From: Candidatus Saccharimonadales bacterium
Lineage (GTDB): Bacteria > Patescibacteriota > Saccharimonadia > Saccharimonadales > UBA4665
Assembly: GCA_036388415.1 (NCBI GenBank)
Contig: DASVRW010000002.1
Coordinates: 603,396-667,395 of the forward strand
Direction: 5' to 3'
DNA length: 64,000 nt
Both the position numbers and the translations under genes were made by a program. Below, in pieces: positions 8,212-16,917 of this stretch. Under the pieces are notes generated by a model that was not told the DNA's origin, did no database searches, and worked only from the letters and a program-made list of their open reading frames with translations. How positions within the stretch are numbered: position 1 is the stretch's first letter; each line of letters begins with the position of its first letter.

Positions 8212-9695
8212 AGAATTCTCTATATCAAGCTGTAGGGTTTCCACGCCGGAACAACTTGAAAATAACAGCTTAACTCGTCAGCACGAAAACGTTCTGAGAG
8301 CGTCAGATGAACTTGGTGCGCCAATTATTAAGTATTGGTCTGGCAATATGTCTAGCAAACGTGGCACAATATTGATCGTACCGACATCAAAGATATGATA
8401 ACTTTCTGTAAAAAGAATAAGCAGGTAAAATACCTGATCGTAGATGAGCCAGATAGGTTCATGCGCTCTGTAGACGAAGGTATATATTTTGAAGTTGTGT
8501 TTCAGTAATTAGGCGTTAAGGTTTGGTATGCTTCAGACCCGATCTTGAATGGTAATAATCTTTCCGCGAAACTACTAAAATTTCTAAATATTTCTCTGCT
8601 GAAGGCAGCAACGATGAGCGAATATTAAAATCTATTAACGGGCAAACCACAGCTCTTAAATCAGGTAGGTATCCCTTCTCGCCGAAGCCTGGTTATATGA
8701 AAGGTGCTCGAACTGGTGTACCCGAAGTGCATCCAGTCAGAGGACCCGCATTACGTGATATTTTAGTAAGAGTCGCTGAGCATAGAATAACACCCACACA
8801 AGGTCTTATTGAGCTAAATAAAAGTGATTACACCCAAGAACGTGCATTATTAAAAATGGATAAGTTTCGTAAGATAGCGACTGATCCATTTTATGCGGGG
8901 ATTACAGATATTAGCAAACAAGTGACTGTTCGTAATGAGAGTGCGCTGCATGAACCGCTAATCACCCTGGCATATCACAAAGAGCTTATAAGGGTATTCA
9001 CTGCAAAGAAAAAGAATCAGTCAGGACCACGTAAAAACGGCAATCCGGAATATCCACTAAACATAATCACAATACACGACACATGCCTCGAATATAAAAA
9101 CAAAGGTAAGTTCGTTGGATTCCAACATAGCAATGGAAAAAATCCCAATCTCATATACAAGAAATACCGTTGTCGCTCATGCAAATTTTATGTTGGCCGG
9201 GATGAGCTACACTCAAAAGTAGCTCAACTGTTCGCCGACAACCCTATAACATTCGAAGGCGTTAAAAGACTCTTAGAAGCTTTGGAAACCGTATGGAAAA
9301 CGAAGGAATCTCAAGCCAGACAGGACAGTATACGTATTAGCCAAAAGATTAGCTCTCTGAGGGAAGATATAAGTAATCGTGCTCTGGCCGCTATTGATCC
9401 ATCAAACATTTCAATTAAATCAGAGATACTGGCCAATATAGAGATGATGAAAACAGAAGTAACCGATTACGAAGAACAGCTGACGACGTTAAATCAAAAA
9501 GCTGATACCGACAAGCAACGTTTCCTAGAATTCGCGTTCAACTTTGTCATTAATATGAAGGATAGCTACTTCTCTTTAACACCTGAAAATGCCAAAAAGT
9601 GTAAACAAATCATTTTTCCAGCTGGTTTTTACATGGACGCTAACAAAAATGTTTACACCCCCGAAATAAGCCCTCTCATCAGATTAGCGACAAAC

Positions 9696-9716
9696 AAAAA
9701 GGACACCGAAGTGTCC
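9696..9716 (-). terminator. Terminator beside att scar copy 4
   Basis: GGACAC-CGAA-GTGTCC preceded by A5 on the plus strand is a terminator for the minus strand. It follows the CCA-like end of the repeat at 9729 by about 13 bases. The flanking AAACAAAAAGG is identical to that beside the terminator of tRNA-Gly at 20897, which suggests a displaced copy of the same tRNA tail. Confidence 0.7.
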
Positions 9717-9728
9717 GATAAAGCTCAT

Positions 9729-9737
9729 TTGGTGCAG
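9729..9737 (-). repeat. tRNA-Gly tail-like att scar, copy 4
   Basis: Fourth copy of TTGGTGCAG, inside the 3' end of the decayed recombinase gene. With ATTTGGTGC at 20927-20935 it forms a direct repeat exactly 11,200 bases apart. That repeat brackets the segment with the CBASS-like pair, the nine-gene operon, the replication protein and the intact recombinase. I take it as the left attachment junction of that element. Confidence 0.65.
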
Positions 9738-9865
9738 GATAGCCGACGCATTTCAAACGTCAGCCATGAACGCCAGTGAGGATTATAAACTCAAGAACTT
9801 GGTAGAGATATTCGGATTGTCAGGTAATCTACTCGACACTTAATGCCGATCGGGGTAATTAAGCG

Positions 9866-10288
9866 TTAAGCAGGCTTCTTGTTTGCTGAATCGCGATTAT
9901 ATTGTCGCATGTTGAATATCTGAACCGGCTTCAGTTCACGCTCGGTATAAGCAGGTTCAACCTTGTTGCCAAAACCAGTCACTCTTAGCCATGTTGCAGC
10001 TCTTACATCGCCACCCATTGCTTTCAGCATCATGACCGTGACAATTGCGTACGCAAAGTTCTTATTAGGTAGATGTTGCCAGTAACTTGGTTTACGCGCC
10101 AAAACCTTACCTGCAAGGTCTTCATCATCAAGAAGTTGTTTGACGATTGTAGCTATGTTTTGAGAGCCTTTAGGGCGGCCTTTTATATTGCCACTAACAC
10201 CGGGTTTAAACCTCGTTTTTATGCCGTGCTCTGCTATATCAGGATTTGCCATATACCTTGATAATAGCCTGTTTTTCGTAACTTTCAT
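9866..10288 (-). CDS. DUF5681-like protein
   Basis: A 140-residue protein with the DUF5681 signature FKPGVSGNIKGRPKGSQN at about residues 27-44, a basic glycine- and proline-rich motif found near terminase and mobile-element genes. The C-terminal part is helical, with a charged tail. No function is established. It lies just inside the left end of the 11.2 kb element and is transcribed away from the SLATT gene; the 60-base gap must hold promoters for both. Confidence 0.6.
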   Translation of the reverse strand: MKVTKNRLLSRYMANPDIAEHGIKTRFKPGVSGNIKGRPKGSQNIATIVKQLLDDEDLAGKVLARKPSYWQHLPNKNFAYAIVTVMMLKAMGGDVRAATWLRVTGFGNKVEPAYTERELKPVQIFNMRQYNRDSANKKPA

Positions 10289-10348
10289 ATCCTCTTATGC
10301 TTGCCTAAACGCAGTCATAAAATCATAATTGTTTGCAAGGAAACTGTT

Positions 10349-10849
10349 ATGCCTACAAATACCAAGCAAGAAATGAAAAAAGAAGCCAAACGCGTTGAAG
10401 AAAGCGCTAAGTATAGTGCGCAGACACAGTTTGAATACTCTAAAACCTGGAGATCGGTAGATCGTTGGATCAGCGCTATTGCTGCATTGATCGCTGCAAT
10501 ATCTGGTGCTGGCGGCCTAGCTGACGTGATACCAGGAAAATGGGCCGGGTTAATCACTCTTATCTCAGCTGGGCTTAGTGCCATCGCCGTTTCGCTAGGC
10601 GCTCCCAAAACCAAGACATTAGCTCACGCCTCTGCAAACGCATACCTTGCGCTTCAACAAGATGCGAGGGCTTTCATAAACATTGACCTTGACCTTCTGC
10701 CTACCGATGAGGCGCGCGAAGTACTTGCAAAGCTGATTGCACGACACCAAGAGCTTAATAATACCGCCGAAATACCTTCCTCACGAGCATGGAAGAAAGG
10801 TAAAAACAATGTTGAGGCGGGCGATCAAAAGTATGAAGTTGACGGCTAA
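10349..10849 (+). CDS. SLATT-domain 2TM effector
   Basis: A 166-residue protein of the SLATT type (SMODS- and SLOG-associating two-TM effector). It has an N-terminal amphipathic helix (residues 5-30), two hydrophobic helices at about 41-60 and 65-84, and a helical C-terminal tail. In CBASS-like defence such proteins respond to a nucleotide signal and damage the membrane. I start at ATG 10349 because AAGGAA lies six bases before it; an in-frame ATG at 10301 lacks a site. The stop overlaps the start of the CD-NTase gene (TAATG), so the pair is translationally coupled. Confidence 0.75.
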   Translation: MPTNTKQEMKKEAKRVEESAKYSAQTQFEYSKTWRSVDRWISAIAALIAAISGAGGLADVIPGKWAGLITLISAGLSAIAVSLGAPKTKTLAHASANAYLALQQDARAFINIDLDLLPTDEAREVLAKLIARHQELNNTAEIPSSRAWKKGKNNVEAGDQKYEVDG

Positions 10850-11727
10850 TGGCAACGACAACAATACAAGCGTTTAAGGAATTCGCTGAAAAAATCAAGC
10901 CAACATCAAATCAGCTTGAGACGATCCAGACCAAACGCAGCGCAACCCATAATTATCTCTTAGAAGGCTTTGACGCAAGCGACGAAATGCCGCTGGATCG
11001 CACAGTTATTATTGGCTCTGCTAGCCGCGACACTATCATTAGGCCGCTCGATGATATCGATATATTAGCCGTATTCTCAGATGCGACCAACATTTACGAG
11101 AATAAGTACATATACGATTCGCATGCCTTTATCAATCGTGTTCGGAATGTCTTAGGGCAGAACTTTACTGATACAGTCGTTGGTACACGCGGGCAAGCAG
11201 TAAGGCTATTTTATAAATCTGGGCCACATGTTGATATTGCCCCAGTCTTTATGGACTCCGGCGGCGGATACTTGCTACCTAGCGGTAACGGTGGCTGGTT
11301 AAAAACCGATCCTGACGTTCAGGCGGCGTGGTTTTCTGAGCAAAATAAGGAACTCGATTATCATCTGCGACCGCTCGTGCGCCTGCTAAAGCGCTGGAAC
11401 AATGAGCATAGCAAAGATATCAAGTCATACCACTTAGAAGTAATGGTAGCAAATACTTTCAAAACGCTAGGTGGCAATTCGCGCAATGCGATAAATAAGT
11501 TTTTTACGTGGTCGCAGTCGCATATCGATGTTTATGACCCTGCTGGCCACAGCGGCAATTTATCCAACTACCTGACATGGAACACAAGAAGGGACTTAAT
11601 CGCTCGATTAACAAGCGCGGCCGAACGCACACAAAAAGCACTCGATGCTGAAGATGCCGGCGATCATGCAGAAGCTATTAGACTTTGGAGAATTGAGCTT
11701 GGTTCCGAGTTCCCCTCCTATGGCTAG
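10849..11727 (+). CDS. CD-NTase (SMODS) nucleotide second-messenger synthase
   Basis: A 292-residue nucleotidyltransferase of the CD-NTase/SMODS class, predicted to make a cyclic or linear oligonucleotide signal upon infection. The active-site pattern is complete: GS at residues 56-57 (VIIGSASRDT), DxD at Asp69 and Asp71 (PLDDIDIL), and the third aspartate at 129 (HVDIAPVF). The C-terminal half is the helical OAS-like core (RPLVRLLKRWNNEH). It is coupled to the SLATT effector upstream, giving a minimal type I CBASS layout. The product nucleotide cannot be predicted. Its end overlaps the convergent kinase gene by four bases. Confidence 0.85.
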   Translation: MATTTIQAFKEFAEKIKPTSNQLETIQTKRSATHNYLLEGFDASDEMPLDRTVIIGSASRDTIIRPLDDIDILAVFSDATNIYENKYIYDSHAFINRVRNVLGQNFTDTVVGTRGQAVRLFYKSGPHVDIAPVFMDSGGGYLLPSGNGGWLKTDPDVQAAWFSEQNKELDYHLRPLVRLLKRWNNEHSKDIKSYHLEVMVANTFKTLGGNSRNAINKFFTWSQSHIDVYDPAGHSGNLSNYLTWNTRRDLIARLTSAAERTQKALDAEDAGDHAEAIRLWRIELGSEFPSYG

Positions 11728-12284
11728 ACTTCATTATCGAAAATAAAGTCAGCGTAGCGCTCGGGATGATACTTTTGCTGATATGCTAAATCATTCTCAG
11801 CCCATAGATCCCAATGTTGTTCGTTTTCATTACCCGCATCTCTTAGCTTGCCGCGTTGCTTCGCAACCTCGATAGGTGTTTCTATCCAGATTTTATAATC
11901 GTAATAGCTGGCGATGGCAGGATGGAATGCGGATATGCCCTCTATAATTAGGTAGTCACTATCCGGCACCTTGATTGGATCACTGAGCTTATTCTGTTCC
12001 CATTCTAGCCGATGATACGTAACGGGCTGGCCCGTTGTTGCAGGTATCAAAACCTCTTTCTCGAGCCGGTCACGATCGAAACCAACCTTATCAGGTGAGC
12101 GATCAGTCAGCTTGTCTTTAATTATAAAATCGTCAATGTTGATAACTTGAGCAACCCCAAGAGCTTGCTTGAGCATCTCGGCGACAGTAGATTTACCCGA
12201 GCCGCCATAACCCTCGATCGCAATTATAATGGGTGTAGTAGCTGTATCAGATTTTATCTCTGCAATTATTTCTTCAAACGTCAT
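11724..12284 (-). CDS. Uridine-kinase-like P-loop kinase
   Basis: A 186-residue P-loop kinase with Walker A GYGGSGKST at about residues 24-32 and INIDDFI after it. The lid and substrate segments are VTYHRLEWEQNK and DYLIIEGISAFHP, typical of the uridine kinase/phosphoribulokinase family. It would phosphorylate a nucleoside or another small hydroxyl compound; the substrate is unknown. It is the last of nine same-strand genes running from 16917, 20 bases after the SLOG gene. Confidence 0.8.
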   Translation of the reverse strand: MTFEEIIAEIKSDTATTPIIIAIEGYGGSGKSTVAEMLKQALGVAQVINIDDFIIKDKLTDRSPDKVGFDRDRLEKEVLIPATTGQPVTYHRLEWEQNKLSDPIKVPDSDYLIIEGISAFHPAIASYYDYKIWIETPIEVAKQRGKLRDAGNENEQHWDLWAENDLAYQQKYHPERYADFIFDNEV

Positions 12285-12304
12285 TTATGTTCTTAATTTC
12301 CATT

Positions 12305-12814
12305 CTAGGTATCTATGGTGTATTGTTTTTGCATTACGGGCATACCCATACTTAATGCTTTATCAATTGTATCCTGAGTTCCTAAAGAACTATTGACCTG
12401 AAAAGCTAGAAGCTGGTCGGCATCCTCTAGTACTTTTGTATTACGATCGTAATAGCTTTCTTCATTCAAGATAGAATGGCCCATTTCAATCAGCGATTGT
12501 TCCCTGCGCTGTTTGACGGTGCTTAACAAGCCGATAAGCGCTTCAGATTGCTCAAGCGTAATAACACCTTCATCGGCTCGTTTACGATAGTGAGCGGCAT
12601 AAATATCAAGCGTGGTCGTCAGTATAATGGTTATGCGGTCGGCTTCTGGGTTGCGTTTAATGGCTTCCTCTGTGGCAACATAATCTACACCTAAAGCACC
12701 GCCAATAACAATACCGTTACCCCGCTCAATTACGTCAGCTACATCATCTCGTACATCCTGTACGATCTCAGGACTTGATCGACGCCACGAGCCGGAGATT
12801 GCAACCCACTTCAT
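12305..12814 (-). CDS. SLOG-like Rossmann nucleotide-binding protein
   Basis: A 169-residue protein with an N-terminal strand WVAISGSWR and the glycine-rich loop VIGGALGVDYVATEEAIKR at about residues 36-54, as in the SLOG/DprA-like superfamily. Its C-terminal TQDTIDKALSMGMPV is typical of the nucleotide-binding crevice. SLOG proteins bind or cleave nucleotide-derived ligands, and some work with SLATT effectors, which makes the neighbouring SLATT/CD-NTase pair notable. It abuts the kinase-like gene upstream with no gap. Confidence 0.6.
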   Translation of the reverse strand: MKWVAISGSWRRSSPEIVQDVRDDVADVIERGNGIVIGGALGVDYVATEEAIKRNPEADRITIILTTTLDIYAAHYRKRADEGVITLEQSEALIGLLSTVKQRREQSLIEMGHSILNEESYYDRNTKVLEDADQLLAFQVNSSLGTQDTIDKALSMGMPVMQKQYTIDT

Positions 12815-13696
12815 TTAGTAGCCGTGCCTTTCCAGCAGTTCCAAACATAGGCGCACATTTTCAGCCTGAGCTTGTCGGCGACTCAGATCGCGGTCTTCAT
12901 CAATATCGCGACCGCTTAGTATTGAATCCAGCCAAAAACTAACCAAATATGCCAACATCTGTGGATCATATTTTTCCGGGTGCTTCTCGTATGGGTCAAA
13001 ACCGAACTTATACATATTGATAAACAGCGGGGTGGTGTCTAGACTAGCGTCTCCTATACAAAGCCAATTCCAATCAATCAACTTGCCCGTTTTTGTTTTA
13101 GGATCGTAGCCGAAGTTGTCTGCCCGTATATCTTGATGGGTTAAGGTATCGGCCTGAAAAGACCAGCCCTCGTTCATGGCGGCTAACTTCGTTAAAGTAT
13201 CGTAATTTACATCTATGCTCGTGCCAAGTTCAGGCACACGCTTGCTTAGCCATTCGACTGATTCGTCCTGTAGCAATGTTGGCCACTTATTATCCAAACT
13301 AACCACGCTATTTGGGCTAAAATCCTCATCGCCTTTAAATAGGTATGCAAATGGTTTCAAAGCCTCTTGAGCTTCAATAACAGCGTTTAGCTTGTCATCG
13401 TCCCATGTGTCTTCAAAACTATAATCACGTAAGTACTCTATCGCCATGCCGGTGTCGTTATCATTTACTGCGTATAGCATCGGTACGTGCGGGTAACCGG
13501 CCTCATTGAGTTTTTGATAAACCTTCACTTCTTTTGCAAGCCACTTCTTAGTCTGCTCTCCCGTTCCAACCTTAACAAATAACTTAGTACCATCCTCTAT
13601 GATGATAAAACCACGCTGCGCAGGAGAATAGCCGCCCGATACCTCACCCATAGACTCAAGGCGAGGAATAATATCGCTATTCCAGTTGTATTTCAT
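12815..13696 (-). CDS. Aminoglycoside phosphotransferase (APH) family kinase
   Basis: A 293-residue small-molecule kinase of the APH/choline-kinase fold. The catalytic loop is THQDIRADN with His187, Asp189 and Asn194; the metal-binding aspartate is Asp208 in KLIDWNW. The N-lobe has KLFVKVG with the ATP-binding lysine and AKEVKVYQKL with its glutamate. It would phosphorylate an alcohol or aminocyclitol. Whether it confers antibiotic resistance cannot be told from sequence. Its start overlaps the stop of the hydrolase gene upstream by four bases. Confidence 0.85.
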   Translation of the reverse strand: MKYNWNSDIIPRLESMGEVSGGYSPAQRGFIIIEDGTKLFVKVGTGEQTKKWLAKEVKVYQKLNEAGYPHVPMLYAVNDNDTGMAIEYLRDYSFEDTWDDDKLNAVIEAQEALKPFAYLFKGDEDFSPNSVVSLDNKWPTLLQDESVEWLSKRVPELGTSIDVNYDTLTKLAAMNEGWSFQADTLTHQDIRADNFGYDPKTKTGKLIDWNWLCIGDASLDTTPLFINMYKFGFDPYEKHPEKYDPQMLAYLVSFWLDSILSGRDIDEDRDLSRRQAQAENVRLCLELLERHGY

Positions 13697-14253
13697 GCCT
13701 TTAGTAACTCCTTGAGCAAAGCAAACTCTCTATAAGGCTGATTAAACGAACCCGAACCCATGTGGCCTTGCCCGCTCGCTAGTATAAACTCAGCGCCTAA
13801 TTTCTCGGCTACCGGACGAGCTTGCTTATCATTACAGCCCCAAGGATCGTTATCGGAGTTGATCAGTACAATCTCTTTAGCAGCTTGTTTTATTGCTTGC
13901 CAGTCGTACTCTTCTTTTTGCAACATTAACTCAGAAAAACCCTCATCATCTATTGATTGATAAAAGCCAGAGACTAAGATCAACTGCTTGATAGGCACTT
14001 GAACATACTGCATCAGTGTCAGCAGAAGCGGGCAAGCCGACGAGTGGCCAATGACAATAGTTTCTTCATCAAATGGAGGCATATTATCTTCAATATAGTT
14101 TCGGCTTTCCTCAAGCTCTGGCTTGTCGGTGTTTGGCAGTAACGGCCACCAAACAGTGTATCCCTTAGACTCTAGGTACTTCTTTGTATCCGCAAACCAG
14201 AAGTAGTCCGTGTTACTCCCGCCCGTTCCGTGAAGTAGCCATGCCGTCTTCAC
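13693..14253 (-). CDS. RBBP9/YdeN-type alpha/beta hydrolase
   Basis: A 186-residue serine hydrolase of the RBBP9/YdeN family. The nucleophile elbow is GHSSA (about residue 109), the acid is in INSDNDPWG (about 151) and the histidine is in GQGHMGSG (about 163). The oxyanion strand is WLLHGTGGS. The substrate is unknown. It overlaps both neighbours by four bases, which indicates coupled translation in the nine-gene operon. Confidence 0.85.
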   Translation of the reverse strand: MKTAWLLHGTGGSNTDYFWFADTKKYLESKGYTVWWPLLPNTDKPELEESRNYIEDNMPPFDEETIVIGHSSACPLLLTLMQYVQVPIKQLILVSGFYQSIDDEGFSELMLQKEEYDWQAIKQAAKEIVLINSDNDPWGCNDKQARPVAEKLGAEFILASGQGHMGSGSFNQPYREFALLKELLKA

Positions 14254-14579
14254 GCCTGCTCCAGTCTATAAACGTCGATCGCAGGCTCTTCGTACGAGTG
14301 TGCCTCCCGAATTGTTTTAACAACTTCTTTTAGGCTGTCACCGTCACAGGTAATTTCAATACGCTCTTCTACAACTTGCTCTAGTTTACCTACTTCACCT
14401 ATTGCTGGGTTTGCGTCGTCGCCGGGTAGAAATCTACCGATACCTTTTACAGAGAAGCTACAGTGCGTATACTTGCCAACTCTGCCACCGCCAGCGTTAC
14501 CAATAGCATCCCTTAGCTTGTCAGCTTCGCCTTCGGGTACGGTAACGACTACCTTGTAAATTGTCATCGGCTCGTTCAT
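14250..14579 (-). CDS. NIF3/YqfO C-terminal-like (PII-like fold) protein
   Basis: A 109-residue protein equivalent to the ferredoxin-like insert domain of YqfO/NIF3 (DUF34) proteins. It has YKVVVTVPEGEADKLRDAIGNAGGG, then YTHCSFSVKGIGRFLPGDDANPAIG, then a VEERIEI strand and AHSYEEPAIDVY. The domain resembles PII and CutA1 and is thought to sense small ligands. Here it stands alone without the metal-binding NIF3 halves. It sits in the operon with four-base overlaps on both sides. Confidence 0.8.
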   Translation of the reverse strand: MNEPMTIYKVVVTVPEGEADKLRDAIGNAGGGRVGKYTHCSFSVKGIGRFLPGDDANPAIGEVGKLEQVVEERIEITCDGDSLKEVVKTIREAHSYEEPAIDVYRLEQA

Positions 14580-15712
14580 TGACCGGCCTTTCTGACCATT
14601 TCAATTTCAGGGATATGCGTATTACCATACACATTACCCTCATCAACAATTTGCGCATCCGTTTGCTCAAAACCAAAGCGTTTGTAAAAATCTATAGCGT
14701 TTTGATTGTAGCTAGCAACGCGAAGATAAATATCATCACTGTTGCCATGCCACTCAAGTATCTTATCTATGAGCTTGCTACCTACACCCATACCTTGTGC
14801 GTCGGGTGAAACATATAATGCTCCTACATGTTTTCTGCCATCAATAAAGCCAGGCCCAGCCATGCCAATTATCTTGTTCCCCGCACGTGCGACAAATACA
14901 GCTCCCGTTCCATCCTCACTCTCGATTCGTTTACGCCAGTTTTCTATATTTTTTGGAATACGTTCACCATTTGCGCCTTCAGTACGAAGTCGGATATCTT
15001 CTTCCGTAATGCCCTCAGCTTCATTAGGGTAGGTTGCCATCCAAGTACGTCTTAATAAATCCGAAACGGCCTCAGCATCTTGCGAGACAGCTCTCTCAAT
15101 AGAGACGCTACGTTTATCGGCTTCTCGGTTATTTACATCTGCTTTTAGCACCATTTCAATTTGAGGCAACGACTTCATAAAATCAGGTCGACCCGGCTCG
15201 TCAGTCACCACTGCGTCAGTCTTCACAAAGCCAAAACGATTATAAAAATTGATAGCATTTTGATTATAGGCAACGACCTCAAGGAATATGTCATCGCAGG
15301 GTCCATGCCACTCAATTGCTCGTTGTATAAGCCTACTACCTATGCCAACTCCTTGAGCTTCCGGTGAAACGTAAATAGCGCCTATGCGACGTTTGCCGTC
15401 TTCTATAGACGGATCGACATAGCCAACAACTTTACCATCGACCTTAGCAACAAATGTGTCTCCGTCGGGTCTGTCGGTTTTTCCGAGCTTTTCTTTTAGA
15501 TAGGCGATCCTGCGTGGCACAAACTCGCCCTCAAGGCCCTGCGCATTCACTTTGATATCTTCAGGCGTGATTCCAAGCTCGGGGTTAGGATAGGCTTCAA
15601 TCCAAGCTCGGTCTCTGATGTCACAAATAACTTCAGCATCTTCGGGTAACGCTCGCTCAATTTCAACTGATTGTTTATCGTACTCTGGCTTTGGCATAGT
15701 TGTTTCGCTCAT
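14576..15712 (-). CDS. Tandem GNAT acetyltransferase
   Basis: A 378-residue fusion of two GNAT domains. Each carries the acetyl-CoA loop: GAIYVSPEAQGVGIGSRLIQRAIEW at about residues 111-135, and GALYVSPDAQGMGVGSKLIDKILEW at about 294-318. Each is followed by the YNQNAI(N/D)FY(N/K)RFGF signature. The halves are clearly an internal duplication and remain similar along their length. Both would transfer an acyl group from CoA to an amine; the substrate is unknown. The gene is separated from the NUDIX gene by two bases and overlaps the NIF3-like gene by four. Confidence 0.9.
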   Translation of the reverse strand: MSETTMPKPEYDKQSVEIERALPEDAEVICDIRDRAWIEAYPNPELGITPEDIKVNAQGLEGEFVPRRIAYLKEKLGKTDRPDGDTFVAKVDGKVVGYVDPSIEDGKRRIGAIYVSPEAQGVGIGSRLIQRAIEWHGPCDDIFLEVVAYNQNAINFYNRFGFVKTDAVVTDEPGRPDFMKSLPQIEMVLKADVNNREADKRSVSIERAVSQDAEAVSDLLRRTWMATYPNEAEGITEEDIRLRTEGANGERIPKNIENWRKRIESEDGTGAVFVARAGNKIIGMAGPGFIDGRKHVGALYVSPDAQGMGVGSKLIDKILEWHGNSDDIYLRVASYNQNAIDFYKRFGFEQTDAQIVDEGNVYGNTHIPEIEMVRKAGQ

Positions 15713-15714
15713 AT

Positions 15715-16125
15715 TTAAGTATGTAATTCTGGATTATAGATCTTTATAAACTCTTTAACCTGCGGGAATAGATCCTCTTTATCAGCCTCGTCTTTATTAA
15801 AGAATCGCAGCTCAATACACTCGTCAGATGGAGTAAAGTTAAGGTCTTTTAGTTTTATCTCATAAATAATGTTTGCAACATAACCCTCTCGCCCAACTTT
15901 AGGCGCAGTTACGAAGTACTTTGGAGTCGAGGATACTTTGATTATTTCAAGGCCAGTCTCTTCTTTTATTTCTCGTTTCAGGGCTGCGATCGGATCTTCG
16001 CCGTGGTCTAAGCCGCCGCCAAGTAGTTCCCATTTACCATTATCTTCTTTCGCCAATAAGAATCTGCCCGTTTCGTCTATCGCAATCCCTTTGACGCTAA
16101 CTCGAAAGTGGTTCTGATCGTTCAT
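15715..16125 (-). CDS. NUDIX hydrolase
   Basis: A 136-residue pyrophosphohydrolase. The Nudix box starts at GGGLDHGEDPIAALKREIKEETGL (about residues 36-59), with the REIKEE core that binds metal. NUDIX enzymes cleave nucleoside diphosphates linked to another group. The specific substrate is unknown. It overlaps the HAD gene upstream by four bases and is the third gene of the operon. Confidence 0.88.
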   Translation of the reverse strand: MNDQNHFRVSVKGIAIDETGRFLLAKEDNGKWELLGGGLDHGEDPIAALKREIKEETGLEIIKVSSTPKYFVTAPKVGREGYVANIIYEIKLKDLNFTPSDECIELRFFNKDEADKEDLFPQVKEFIKIYNPELHT

Positions 16126-16727
16126 CTTTGCGCCTCATTGAGTAGATCCTTTATCTGCTGATTGGATTTAAAGAGTCTAGCATCTATGCCTAGTGCTTTC
16201 GCTGTATTGATCTTTGACTCGCTATCGTCAAAGAAAATAACTTCATTCGGCTTCAAGTCAGGATAATCGTCACCTAACTTTTGCAGCACTAGCTCAAAAA
16301 ATCTTGAATCTGTTTTTGTGACACCAAGTTCGGCCGAAACAAAATAGCCACTAAATAAGTCTTTGAACATTACATTTTTCATATACTCTGCGCGATACTT
16401 TTCTTGGTCGGTAGCGAGATAGCAAGGAATGCCTCTGCCCTTAATGTCGGCAATAATTTTGAGAAGTTCTTCGTTGCGTACGTCTTCGGTTTTGAACCAG
16501 TATTCAAGGAGTTCGTCTACACTACCCTCCCATTGCCATAGCTCAGGGTTGGCAACCATATGCTCTTTTAGATCCTTCGCACCTGTCACAATTGACTGCC
16601 ACTCGTTTCTAAAAAAGTCTTCAAATAACTCCGGGTCAAGCGCATGAGAGCGCGCATAAACAATTGAAAATACGTCTTCAGGTAATGTTAAAACGCCATC
16701 AGCGTCGAATAAAATACACTTAGTCAT
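16122..16727 (-). CDS. HAD-superfamily hydrolase
   Basis: A 201-residue HAD phosphatase with motif I LFDADGV (nucleophile Asp near residue 8 and acid Asp two residues later), motif II at YLATDQEKYR (threonine), motif III lysine in VTKTDSRFF, and motif IV in VIFFDDSESKI. The cap inserted between motifs I and II is helical, as in the beta-phosphoglucomutase-like subfamily. It dephosphorylates an unknown small molecule. It overlaps the MerR-like gene by eight bases. Confidence 0.88.
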   Translation of the reverse strand: MTKCILFDADGVLTLPEDVFSIVYARSHALDPELFEDFFRNEWQSIVTGAKDLKEHMVANPELWQWEGSVDELLEYWFKTEDVRNEELLKIIADIKGRGIPCYLATDQEKYRAEYMKNVMFKDLFSGYFVSAELGVTKTDSRFFELVLQKLGDDYPDLKPNEVIFFDDSESKINTAKALGIDARLFKSNQQIKDLLNEAQR

Positions 16728-16917
16728 TTTTACCCCTATTTAAGAGCTTCATTATATCTTCCCGCCTGTAGCGCCTGTCGCCCCGTGTGCCGAAACGTAC
16801 GGCAACTAGGTAGCCTTTAGCGTCCCATGCCCGCAATGTGTTCGCGTGGCAATTTAATAGCTCACACGCTTGCTTGAGCGTTAGGAGCTTCGGTTCTTTT
16901 TTCTCTGGATGTGGCAT
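16720..16917 (-). CDS. MerR-type helix-turn-helix protein, likely operon regulator
   Basis: A protein of 65 residues with a MerR/excisionase winged helix: LLTLKQACELLNCHANTLRAWDAKGYL, then GDRRYRREDIMKLL. It is the first gene of the nine-gene operon. I prefer the ATG at 16917 because TATAGT lies exactly six bases upstream, giving a leaderless start; an in-frame TTG at 16932 is open too. It may control its own operon or act as an excisionase for the element. The 256-codon gene is divergent from it, with only about 50 bases between. Confidence 0.7.
   Translation of the reverse strand: MPHPEKKEPKLLTLKQACELLNCHANTLRAWDAKGYLVAVRFGTRGDRRYRREDIMKLLNRGKND

Larger units (their letters stand above)
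8204..9779 (+). pseudogene. Decayed serine recombinase
   Basis: A serine recombinase broken into three frames. The first part, from ATG 8204, encodes the resolvase domain with the catalytic-serine segment SSCRVSTPEQ. A frameshift near 8360 moves to a frame encoding IKDMITFCKKNKQVKYLIVDEPDRFMR, which has a TAA stop at 8506-8508. A second frameshift near 8570 leads to the long C-terminal part (KPGYMKGARTG onward), with the recombinase domain, a zinc-ribbon-like YRCRSC and a coiled coil. Three lesions make it inactive. Its 3' end runs through an A5 hairpin and the tRNA-tail-like repeat at 9729, matching the layout of the intact recombinase at 19445-20995. Confidence 0.88.

Noticed and set aside
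8314-8320. TTGGTGC inside the decayed recombinase as another att scar
   Set aside because: It is in coding sequence (Glu-Leu-Gly-Ala codons), has GCC instead of AG after it and lacks a following minus-strand terminator.
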